The notes under the pieces are model-generated. The model did not search any database and had not been told where the DNA came from. It saw only the letters and a program-made list of their open reading frames with translations. A stretch of DNA of 64,000 nucleotides. Source: Pterobdella sp. o SKG-2022 (taxonomy: Eukaryota > Annelida > Clitellata > Hirudinida > Piscicolidae). This document shows positions 1 to 36,300 of this stretch, one piece after another; positions within the stretch are counted from its first letter, which is position 1, and each line of letters starts with the position of its first letter. Made by a program: the position numbers and the translations under genes. The DNA is taken from assembly GCA_964035795.1 (NCBI GenBank), contig OZ038325.1:5027163-5091162 (forward strand). The letters run 5' to 3'.

Positions 1-534
1 CTGTAATAGCTTTGAATGCACAATCATCAGCAAAGAAAAACTTTGTTTAGTATGGGCATCGGAGATTGTAAAGTTTTCTATGGCACCGATATCTGATGGG
101 AATTAAAAGTAAATTAACTTCAAAAGCTTCCGTCAACACTGATGCTAAAATCACGCTGAATAGCGTTGAAGCAAAGACACAGCCTTGCTGTTGGTCATTT
201 GGAAATGTTTTGAACTAACACCATTGTTGAGCACTCTAAATGCCAAATACACAGGTATGATGGATTAAGGCAAAACTTCTATGATTTTACCAAAACTAGA
301 GACTAATAAACTCAAGTTTAATTTTGATAATATCCATAAAAATTGATTTTATTCGCTGTTATTTTTATGAAAAACGCGTTTTTCAAGGTGGTTTTGAAGT
401 ACCATTTTGCAGGTATGGGCTTGAAAGGGACTCTAAGCGTACAAGTGCGCTTGAACCCACAAGCAATTGAATGTTATCAATTTACAATTGAAAATTTGTC
501 AAATACTTAATGTTTCTCATTTAATTTTTAAAGA
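1..534. other. AT-rich stretch, nothing recognised
   Basis: No reading frame, RNA gene or repeat that I can name. The only structure is that sequence related to the 3.1-3.9 kb foldback element begins just to its right. Confidence 0.4.
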
Positions 535-1035
535 TCGAAACTATAACAGACTATTCTGAAATATTGTTAATCTTTCATAAATATTTAGGAACAATTCCGT
601 GTAGATTTTGTGTACTTTAAGATTTTACAAAAAAATAAATTTATGAATAAAAAATCAAAATTAGTATTTTAAAAACTATAGTACTTGATATATATATAAC
701 AAAAAAGATTGTATTGGCTGAATAAGGACAATATTGTAAGCTTTTTTGCACACCGCAAGCTTCAATTTGTAAGATATACTACCGCAAGCCCAATACTCCT
801 GGATGAGCCATGTTACAAAAAATCGTCGTTTTGAGCGTTTAATATTAACTTATTTTTTCTATGAAACGAAATTCTATATATAATTATTATTTTATGTATT
901 ATATTATGCAAATAAATGAATTTTTCAATTTATTTTGTGATTTTTTGGCAACCAATCAAATATGTTTTTGTAAGTTTGCCACTTGTGTGTTTCGATTCGA
1001 CTGCGCCCTAAGAAACACAGGATAATTATCACTAG
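535..1035 (+). repeat. Left-truncated copy of the 3.1-3.9 kb foldback element
   Basis: From about 535 the sequence aligns base by base with 3355-3852. The shared landmarks are the run beginning gatcgaaact, the block containing caattccgtgtag, the two 'ccgcaagc' blocks, the phrase tgagcgtttaat, and the end near accaatcaaatatg. It retains the internal part and the right inverted-repeat arm but has no left arm, so it is a decayed partial copy. Divergence is visible at many positions. Confidence 0.7.
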
Positions 1036-1738
1036 CTTTCACACAAATAGATTAATAAGTATGAAAATTAATTATATATATAATTTAAAAAATAGTTAGT
1101 GTGAAAACCAAAAATTGAATGCCAACCTTTTTCAGTGTTTTTTGTTAGCATATGAATAGAACACACTATTCTATGCATAGATATTCTATTACATTATTTC
1201 CGTTTCTTTGACAGAATTCTCGTTTATTTCATATTTTTTTTTGAAAAAAATTATTAATTCTTTCTCTCCGTATTTCTCTTTTTGACATCATTCACCCCCC
1301 GTCTTGTCAAGGAACTACTCATTTTTACCCTAATATTCTTAGTTTTGAAATCTCTCTATCTTCTTCCAATCTTTTTTTTTTGTCGAAACTTTTTAATTTT
1401 TATTATGGGCTTATCTTCAATCTTTCTTTATTGCAAACTTTTTTGAAAAGGTTGTATCTGCCTTGGTAAGCTTTTATTTGAATAACAACTTTTGCTATTT
1501 TAGGCATTTTGTTTTTTCTCCAATAACAGTATATATATGTGTGTTGATGTTGGTATATCTCATTAAATCCTGATGGCTCATAACTTTGCCTCTTTTTTCC
1601 CCCTTTTGTTTACTACTTTATTACAATTTTCTAGCTGGATCAGTTCTATATCTTCGAATGTTTCATTTATCTGAACTCCACTATGTTTAGTATTGTATAT
1701 TTGAATTAATCTAGCCCTTTTCATAAATTCTTCTTTGC
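1036..1738. other. AT-rich spacer, no gene seen
   Basis: Between the truncated foldback copy and the first LINE relic I see T-rich DNA with no conserved frame. A short purine-rich and a short pyrimidine-rich run occur, but nothing that supports a feature. Confidence 0.35.
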
Positions 1739-1950
1739 TTGAAGACTACTCTCAAAATTCTCATACGATTTTTAATTCTTTCTCATGTGAGCTACAGAAA
1801 CTTTTTCTTCTACGATCTACCAAAATACACTCGTGCTCTTTTTAACAAAGTTTATAATAGTGCTACTTGTTTTGTCTCTCACACACCAAAGTTCTTTCAC
1901 GTTACTTCTTTCATGACTTGCCACTAGCTTTCCTTGAATATAGGTCTATT
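1739..1950 (+). pseudogene. L2/CR1-like LINE relic, C-terminal tail of reverse transcriptase
   Basis: The + frame reads residues typical of the segment after the RT palm in L2/CR1-type LINEs: 'LPKYTRALFNKV', then 'SATCFVSHTPKF' and a following 'HVT'. The same sequence logic recurs in the neighbouring relic at 2029-2830, whose residues 'SAARLVSHTPKFSHIS' are clearly related. Only about 60 residues are open before a stop, and the rest of the element is missing, so this is a separate, more degraded fragment. The clade assignment is inferred from residue pattern only. Confidence 0.55.
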
Positions 1951-2028
1951 AAAAAAAAAAATTTCTAATATATTAAATTGTTTATTTTTACTCTCCCTCT
2001 TTTCTCTCTCAAAACAGCAACCAACATG

Positions 2029-2830
2029 GTCCAATTTCTCAATGACCTAAGCTTATTTCTCAGGGATCTGTTATCGGGCCTCTTTTCTTTATTCTTTATA
2101 CCTCTCATCTTCCTTGTCTCATCGAATCTTTCTCTTTTCAAAGTCAGCTTTTTGCTGACGACACCTATATCTCCTCTTCTTATCCTCTCTCTTCTACTCT
2201 TGAAAGGCTTAGTCTCTGTCTCTCTTCTATTCTTTCATGGAGTGACTCCATGCATCCAAAACTTAAACCCTCTAAATTTAACTTTATCTTTCTAAGTCTG
2301 AATCTCTTCCTCTCTCTCCCATTATGATCTCTGACCTTACTAGCTATCCCTCTTCCACTATTCGCTGTCTTGGCTTTTTCCTTGATTCTTCCCTTTCTTT
2401 TAATCTCCAAATTCTCTCGGTTGCTTCTTTTTGTTTTTTCACCTACGTCGTATCAGACAGATCTCTTCTTCTCTCGATGATGCCTCTCTTAGGATTCTTG
2501 TCTGCTCTTGTTCTCTCCCAACTTGACTACTGCAACTCTTTGTACTTTAATCTTTCTAAATCTACTCTCTATCCTCTAACTAAAGCTTTCAACTCTGCTG
2601 CACGCCTGGTCTCTCATACTCCTAAATTCTCCCATATCTCTCCATTTCTTGTCGATCTTCACTGGCTACCTCTTCACTTTCAGTCTTCCTTCAAAATCTG
2701 TTTTCTCATGTACAAAATTTTTTATTCTACTTCGTCTTTCTATCTTTCTAAACTTTTAATAGCTCCTAAGCGTGCCGAACTACGGTTCTCTACTCGTTCT
2801 CAAAAGACTCATCCAAATTGCGAGGGAGTA
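2029..2830 (+). pseudogene. L2/CR1-like LINE relic with RT palm and tail
   Basis: Frames on the + strand give the RT motif B region 'QGSVIGPLFFILYTS' near 2060, the catalytic palm motif 'LFADDTYI' near 2150-2170, and then a long stretch after a frame change. That stretch includes 'SQLDYCNSLYF', 'NSAARLVSHTPKF' and 'LHWLPLHFQSSFKI' (2510-2700). This order is the hallmark of L2/CR1-type non-LTR retrotransposon RTs. Frameshifts and stops interrupt it and no endonuclease domain is attached, so it is a 5'-truncated dead copy. It is pyrimidine-rich on the + strand, unlike its surroundings. Confidence 0.85.
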
Positions 2831-3093
2831 ACAAAACGAAGGTTAATATTTTGCTGTCTTCTGATTAGTTGCCAAATTTTAGCTTTTTTTCGCAAATTTT
2901 GAAAAAAAAATCATTAGATAAATTTTTTGTTGTGGTTTGATTGGTTGTTTTGAATTAAAATTTTCTTTGTAAATTAAAAAAAAAAATAATAATTTTATTT
3001 CAATTATTTATTTTTTTCGGATTTCACAAGTTTTGGAAATTTTCAGCAACCAATCACAACATAGCAAAAAGATTAACGCTTCGTTCGAAAAGA

Positions 3094-3854
3094 CAGTGTT
3101 CATTATCTTGTGGTTCAAAATGCGCAGTCGATCAAAACACATAAGCCACAACCTCACAAAAACATATTTGATTGGTTGACAAAAATTCACAAAATAAATT
3201 TAAAAATTTATTATTTGAGTATTATTGATCATTAAATAATATTTATAAAAAAATTTTGTTTAATAATAAAAATGAGTTAATATTAAACGCTCTGAACGAC
3301 GATTTATTGTAACATGTTAAAAAATTTTCAAACACATGATGTTTTCTATTTATTTTCACAGATCGAAACTATTTTGAAAACATTGTTAATCTTTAATAAA
3401 TATTTAAAAACAATTCCGTGTAGTTTTTGTGTACTTTAAGATTTTACTGAACAATAAAAATTATGAATAAAAAATAAAAATTAGTATGTATTTTAAAAAT
3501 ATATTATTTGATATATATAACAAAAAAGATCGTATTGGTCGAACAAAGAAAATATTGCAAGCTTATTTGCTCGCCGCAAGCTTTAATTCATAAGCTATAT
3601 TACCGCAAGCATAACACTCTTTGATGAGCTATGTTACAATAAATCGTCATTTTGAGCGTTTAATCTTAACTAAATTTTATTATTAAACAAAATTTTTTAT
3701 ATAAATATTATTTAATAATTAATAATACTCAAATAAATGGATTTTTTTATTTATTTTGAAAATTTTTGTCAACCAATCAAATATGTTTTTGTGAGGTTGT
3801 GGCTTGTATGTTTTGATCGACTGCGCATTTTGAACCACAAGATAATGAACACTG
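3094..3854. mobile_element. Foldback DNA element with ~225-bp inverted repeats
   Basis: The left end reads inward from CAGTGTTCATTATC at 3094. The right end is its reverse complement, finishing ...GATAATGAACACTG at 3854. The arms (about 3094-3317 and 3631-3854) match over roughly 225 bp with modest divergence, and the middle (3318-3630) is shared with the partial copy at 535-1035. There is no coding capacity, so this is a non-autonomous foldback element or long-TIR MITE. The CAGTG terminus is reminiscent of hAT-type ends, but I see no convincing 8-bp target duplication. It ends about 160 bp before the MRGBP start codon. Confidence 0.85.
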
Positions 3855-4017
3855 AATCTTAGATCTTTATTTATTCTCAAAAATTTTCAATAAACGTACC
3901 AAACTTACTTTTAGACCGTGAAACGATTTTTCTATTAACCACTTGCTGGAAGAATAATTGATTGAGTATTTACGAATAAAGTGTTTCTTTAGTCGATTGT
4001 GATTATTCGAAAAAAAA

Positions 4018-4917
4018 ATGGTTGAAACAGATAAAATGAAATCTATATGGAATGTAGACACACAAGTTAGTTTATTCCACGCAATGCAAGATTATAAACC
4101 CGTCGGTAAGTAAGAAATTTATCAAAATAACTATTTATCTATAAAGATATTTATATTTTGGCGGCTACAACAAAAATATTTACAAAATATTTAAACAGGT
4201 ATAAACCGGCATTTTCGAATGTTGCAAATCTACAACAAGTTAAACAGTAGCAGTTCATCAAAAGTGTCCATTGAATGCATCTGGCAATATCTCAATTCCC
4301 TATATAATATCAGTGCTTTGGTTATAAATTTAGTTATATCGAATTTAATTAAATTAAAATATTTTTTATTTAGTTTTTTTTTACCATTATTTTAATAAGA
4401 CACTGAGATAGTCTATTAGACTGAATATTAAAGTGAAATAATTGCATAAAGCAATGATTTCAAATATTTAGGCACCTAAAAATAACTGTTTTATTAGTTT
4501 TTTTTTTTACAGAATGAATCAGAAAAATGTCAAAAGATAGAAAAGAAAATAGATTTTGAGCTGCCTCAAGAAGAATTCAAAGACCTTATACCTAAAGCAT
4601 TCCCACGTTCCCGGCAATCAGCCATCAAGTCATCATCATCTTCCTCTTCATTGCACAACCTCAAAAGCACCCCATGCTCCAAAACTCCATCAGTGATCAA
4701 AACATCATCAAAAGTAATATCTCAAATATCCTCCTCTTCCTCATCATCTTCACTTTCCGAGCTAAAGGATGCAGACAAAAATGAAGAAACCATAAAGGAA
4801 CTTTTACAAGAAACAACCAAGAGTGGTAGAACTGAACCTCGAAAAAGAACAAGACAAAGTACACATAATGATGAGAGTACACCCACATCTAACAACAAAA
4901 GAAACAGACGCAATTGA
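4018..4917 (+). CDS. MRGBP: MRGBP / Eaf7, MRG-binding subunit of the TIP60/NuA4 acetyltransferase complex
   Basis: Three exons join in phase: 4018-4105, 4199-4320 and 4513-4917, giving 204 residues, the same length as human MRGBP. Exon 1 encodes 'WNVDTQVSLFHAMQDYKPVG', the family's signature (human has a W-V-CLFHAM-HKPVG pattern). Exon 2 starts 'INRHFRMLQIYNKL' and includes 'IWQYLNSLYNISAL', the conserved winged-helix-like region. Exon 3 begins 'NESEKCQKIEKKIDFELP' and becomes Ser-rich, then basic, ending in an Arg/Lys/Asn tail that may be a nuclear signal. The family bridges MRG15 (MORF4L1) to TIP60/NuA4. Donors are GTAAG and GTTATA; acceptors are AACAG and TTACAG. The first ATG (4018) is preferred; a second in-frame Met lies six codons later. 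The stop is 251 bp from the BRWD stop on the other strand. Confidence 0.93.
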
Positions 4918-5168
4918 CTATATATAGACTGATTTATGTCCATTTTATTCACAATTTCCAATTATCATAATTTTTCAAGGTACGAGTCTCAAATATTTTA
5001 TTTGAAAAATTAAATACAGTTTGATGGTTCATAAAAATTTTAAAAACACTACATATGGTGTGGAGTGCACAGGTTTAAATACGCCATACATAACATAAAG
5101 TTTAGATATAAAAAATAAAAACATAATAATAGTGATAAAAGCAAAAACCATTATGATAAAAAGAGAAA

Positions 5169-31677
<26,509 letters not shown>

Positions 31678-32307
31678 CGCCAAAATGTAGCTCAGACTGA
31701 TTCGAATTTTCACCGAATTACAACGCCATATACATCCTTTGTACGGAATTTTCAATATCTTGTGTAACTATAAAAGTTTTATATAGTTTTTTTCATACTT
31801 CTACGTCTATATTGAAGAGCTTAGCTTTTCGTAACGATGCATGCTATATTTGTTAGTTCATACACACAAGCTGAGCTATAGTGATTTCCCTATATTTTTG
31901 GCGGGTTATATATCTTTTTTTAGCGTCATGATATTTCTATTGTTTTAAGGAATAGTTTTCGCTTTAAAATTTTATTTTCTTTTGAAAATTTTTTTTATTT
32001 TTTAGCAAGTATGCCGTGAATATGAAATATTCTTTTTTAAACTACTCAGTTTATTTTAATGATATTTATTTATAATAAAGTTCAAAAATCGTTTTTAAAT
32101 CGCATTCAACCAATTCACACGCCAAATTCAATGATAAAATGTAAGACCTCAATATCGTTTTTTTTTCTTAAATATTTATTTTTAGAATGAAACATTCTTA
32201 AATTTTATTATTTAAAAATCTATATTTTAATTATTATTTCATGCTTAGTTAAAGAAATTATTTGAATCTGTTATAATAGCTTTCAGTAGATTTATCATGA
32301 TGCTTCT
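31678..32307. other. Intergenic region between TSR3 stop and BRWD start
   Basis: This 630-bp AT-rich stretch must hold the TSR3 3' end and the BRWD promoter and 5' UTR (both on the minus strand). I see T-rich runs but no convincing TATA, CpG cluster or repeat. Confidence 0.4.
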
Positions 32308-33108
32308 TTAATCTTCCTCTGTATTTTGATCATCTTCATCACTACTAATGCTTACTTCTTCATCATTATCAAAGACATGATTGGGGTTGTAATATTCCTG
32401 ACTATCTACATCAAATGGATCAATTTCAACTTCATTCTTAGTACTTTTCAAATCTTCCATTATTTTGGTTTGAGCTTTTATCATATCAGTTGAATCAGCA
32501 CAAGCTGTATAAGTATCTAAATATGATTGGTTCATTTTGAAAAAATTGAGCCCCCATTTGAACTTTTTCAGTAATTCTTCCCCAAGATTTTTAAATCCCA
32601 CAATGTATAATGTTGCTGCATATGCCTCAACACATGACAACTTCCATGGGTGTCCATAGTTTATAGGGTTTGAAGCAACCAGATATGGCAGTAGTCTGGC
32701 ATGGCGACATTTCATTTTGGAAAATGGAGTCTCATCGATTTTTGCCCAAGAGCAATCAATAACGCACAAACCATTGTTTAAAATGATGTTTTTATCTGCG
32801 GGACTGACACAAGATGTTCCAATTGGAGAAAGAACTAAGCCTGTAAAACTTCTCTTTAAAGGCAAGTCAAATACCATTCCAAATCTTGCCAATTTTCGCC
32901 CAGAACATTTTTTAGGATCACAATGACCTAAATCCCACATAGCCAGTGGAAAGGGAAATTTAGATTCATTTTTGTCATTATTTTCAAGTGAGAGTTGACT
33001 GATATTTGGAAGCTCCTCGTAATTATCATTCACACACTCTTTAAAATCTCTTTGAGTTTTATTTGTTTTTTTTTGTTTTTTTTTTACATGCTGGCTTCTT
33101 TCCCCCAT
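32308..33108 (-). CDS. TSR3: TSR3, 18S rRNA aminocarboxypropyltransferase
   Basis: This is an intact single-exon frame of 266 residues from ATG at 33108. The enzyme transfers the 3-amino-3-carboxypropyl group of SAM to the hypermodified m1-pseudouridine of 18S rRNA, late in cytoplasmic 40S maturation. Family blocks are strongly conserved: 'MWDLGHCDPKKCSGRKLARF' (residues about 57-76), 'SPADKNIILNNGLCVIDCSW', 'ETPFSKMKCRHARLLPYLVA', 'NPINYGHPWKLSCVEAYAAT' and 'LLKKFKWGLNFF'. The N-terminus is basic (KKKQKK) and the C-terminus acidic (ending SSDEDDQNTEED), as in other eukaryotic TSR3, though the tail is shorter than the human protein (about 312). This Met is the only one that includes the basic extension. 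It is head to head with TRIP13. Confidence 0.97.
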   Translation of the reverse strand: MGERSQHVKKKQKKTNKTQRDFKECVNDNYEELPNISQLSLENNDKNESKFPFPLAMWDLGHCDPKKCSGRKLARFGMVFDLPLKRSFTGLVLSPIGTSCVSPADKNIILNNGLCVIDCSWAKIDETPFSKMKCRHARLLPYLVASNPINYGHPWKLSCVEAYAATLYIVGFKNLGEELLKKFKWGLNFFKMNQSYLDTYTACADSTDMIKAQTKIMEDLKSTKNEVEIDPFDVDSQEYYNPNHVFDNDEEVSISSDEDDQNTEED

Positions 33109-33370
33109 TGTTTTTGTGCATTACGAAAACTTAACTTTTATTTTTTTAAAGAAAAAATCAATAGTCCAAGAATAAATTTTGAAAAAATTATTATTTTTAT
33201 AAGATCTACATTGACAATTATTTTTTAAAATTAAAATAATCACTTATTTGATAAAATTTGAAAATTTTTAATGCCTTGATCTTAACGCGGCAAGTATGAA
33301 TAACAAAATTTCGAGTTGATAATTGCTAGATATTTTTGTCCACTAAATTCAAAAGCTTTAATAATCAAAA
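33109..33370. promoter_or_regulatory. Shared bidirectional promoter region TSR3 / TRIP13
   Basis: Only 262 bp separate the TSR3 start codon (minus, 33108) from the TRIP13 start codon (plus, 33371), so both promoters and 5' UTRs must fit here. The sequence is AT-rich. No TATA box or factor site can be assigned with confidence. The call rests on gene layout. Confidence 0.6.
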
Positions 33371-36300
33371 ATGGACGGCGATTTTTTAAATATCAAAAAT
33401 GATCTTTCTGATAATAAAAGGCCATTAAGGATAGAAGTTTGTCTTACACAAAAATGGTTAGTTTTTGCAAACATTAGATCTATTAATTTTATTCTTTCAT
33501 CGGCTAATTTTATTTATTTCAATGAAATTCTTGTAGCAAAATAAAAAAGCAAGAGATTAGAAATTGTCTAATTAGCGAGTTGAAAGGTCGAGAGATACTA
33601 CCCCACGAAAGCACGGAAATAGAAGATTTTCAAAATGAAATTCTCACTAGTAATGTTTCTCAAGTACTTGTGGTTAACTCACATTCCAGCCGGACAAGTA
33701 TTGATGAGGTTTTGACTTATTATATTGATGATTATTATAGTCAAAATTATATTAAATTCAACAAAAATTATGAAGTAATTTCTATATAGGAATATCTAAT
33801 AAGGAAATAGATATGGACACAGTGAATGAAAATAATTGCTAAGAGCCTGTCAGGAGAATATTGATGTTAAAGAATGATGAAAGAATCGATTCACTCTGGT
33901 AAAGTTTGAAGAGAAAATCTAAAAAAACAATGGCAACAATATTCATCATATCTAACATCACGGACCAGCACTGGGTCATGTCTCAGTTGGAGAATTTATG
34001 GAGTGACTGCTGGTTTTGACACAAAAGCAGTCAACAGTAACATTGCAGGCAGTAGAATAGTAGTGGTCACCCATTGGTCCATTGTTTTATTGCTATCCAA
34101 CTGACAAATGGGGCTCATTCCAGGCAGAAAGGAAAGTAAGGAATCAAACTTTAAAGCAGGTCAAGAAGATTGATTCTGTGATGATGGTAGGTCAATCTGT
34201 CTCCAAACTTCTTTATCTTCATACCAATCTAAACTCCCAAGAGAAGCAGGCCTACATGTGGTTGGGATGTGTACCCACAAAGAAACCAAATCTGTTTCAT
34301 TACCCCCCCTCCCCCTATTTTCTCTTCCCACAAAGAGGACCAAACCAGGCCATCTTTTTTATGGTCTGTCTCCACCAAGACCTGGACTGGTGCAAAAGGG
34401 CTCAGGTGCTTCTTGCAGGAGATGTGGAAAGGAACCCATGACCCATGTAGTACTGTACATCATACACCCACAAACTCACCCCCTATCAACAACCCACTTC
34501 TTCTGACATCACAACTGCTAACACCTCAATATCAGCCGATTTGGCCTGACAAATACCTAAAGCCTTGAACTTTGACCATATTCCCATCTTCATCATATTC
34601 AAATTAAATACAAAATACATACAACTAAACTTCTCAGAACCTTACCAATTACAAAAAAGCCAACTGGTTCCAATACATTCAAGGCATTGAACACATACTC
34701 AAAAACACCCTTTTTCACGAAGACCCCCGCAGCAAACAATCTCATAACAAATGCTATATTCATCTCAAACCTCAAAAACATTTCTAAAGGCGTGATAAAA
34801 CCCACCCATTCCTCACTCCACAAAAACATCACTTCACTAATTTCAAAATGCAACCACACCAGAACCATCAATAACAAAGGCCTTTCACTACCCACACTCA
34901 TTCATCAAATCAAACACCTCATCCAACTATATAAAAAACAAAAACTAAAAGAGCACTTGAAAGCTGACTGGGTTCACAAGAAAAAATCCCATGTCTTAAG
35001 GAATACAATAAAACCTCTCAACCCCAAAAAAACATTCACTCCCACCAACACAACCATCACTCATGACAACAAAACAGCCCACGTGGACAGACAAAGCCAA
35101 CACACTAAACAAATACTTCAAATCAACCACAAAACACTCTTCCAACCCCACATACAAAAGAATTAATTAACTCACCAAATTACTCAACATAGTAATAATC
35201 ACTCTTACATACACCATCAGCCAGCTTAACACTGCATACTTTGAAACATCCAGTTTTCTACCCTTCTTCAAAATACCTTTTTTTATGGATCTAACTACAT
35301 AAGTTTATATATTAATTAGCTTCATCATTTTATATGGTTCTTTTTTTATAATGATTATGTGGCTTGAAAACTCTTGAAGTTTTGGTCGCTATATTTCTAA
35401 ATTTTATTTTTAGTTTCATAATTATTTTTTCCAAGTGCAGCTTAGTCAATGCACTCTCTTAAATTAGTTATTGAACATTTTAACTTTATAAGGCCTTATA
35501 TTCTATTATGGCATTATATTATATTAAATACTGTGCCAGCATTGGCTAACTATTTTTGAAGAGATGCCAAAAAAACGAAAGTCCTATTTAGTCTCTATAC
35601 CTATAATCTCATTCGCTATTATATTGCACTGACACCTTTGTGTAAGACTTCCGATTTACGCTGAAACTCTAGAAATTATGAACTTCAATCTCTATCTTGA
35701 CTAAAAACTAGAAACCATCCCATTGCTCAGCACTAACAACAACAATTTCCAATATCACACATCTTTCTATCATCACTCCAGCAGACAATATCCAATGCAG
35801 AGTTTTGCATCTTCAAGCTTAGTATTGAAGACACATTTTCTGAAGATTTGGAAGAGGATGCAGTGGTGGCAGAGGTGACAGAACTCCCTAACAAAAAGCT
35901 TCACGGCTTATGGAACTCCCTCACCTATGATGGCTCCGTCAAAGAAGATGTTGGTTTTTTATGGTTCATTTCATTTTTTTTGGTGCACTTTGTTTAGAAA
36001 AATATTTTTTTTATATTTAACATTTTATTGATTCATTTACCTTTACTTTATGTTGCTCGAACTAAACTTTTTCAAAGATTCATCTCACAGAAATTTTCCA
36101 ATTAAAAGTGACTATTGGTATTGAATTTTTTGAACATTTGCTTTTCTATTCATTTCAATGTATTTTTTTGACCATTATGAGCTGTGTGAGCTATCGAGGT
36201 GTAAAGCTTTTAGAGCATGGTATGAAAGTAGTGGAGAGGTTGTTAAAGAAGAGGTTAAGAAGGTTAGTGAAAGTTGACTAAATGCAATTTGATTTTAAGC

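Noticed and set aside
1978..2295. 105-residue Leu/Ser-rich plus frame
   Set aside because: Wrong frame of the L2/CR1-like RT; the frame with QGSVIGPLFF and FADD is the meaningful one.
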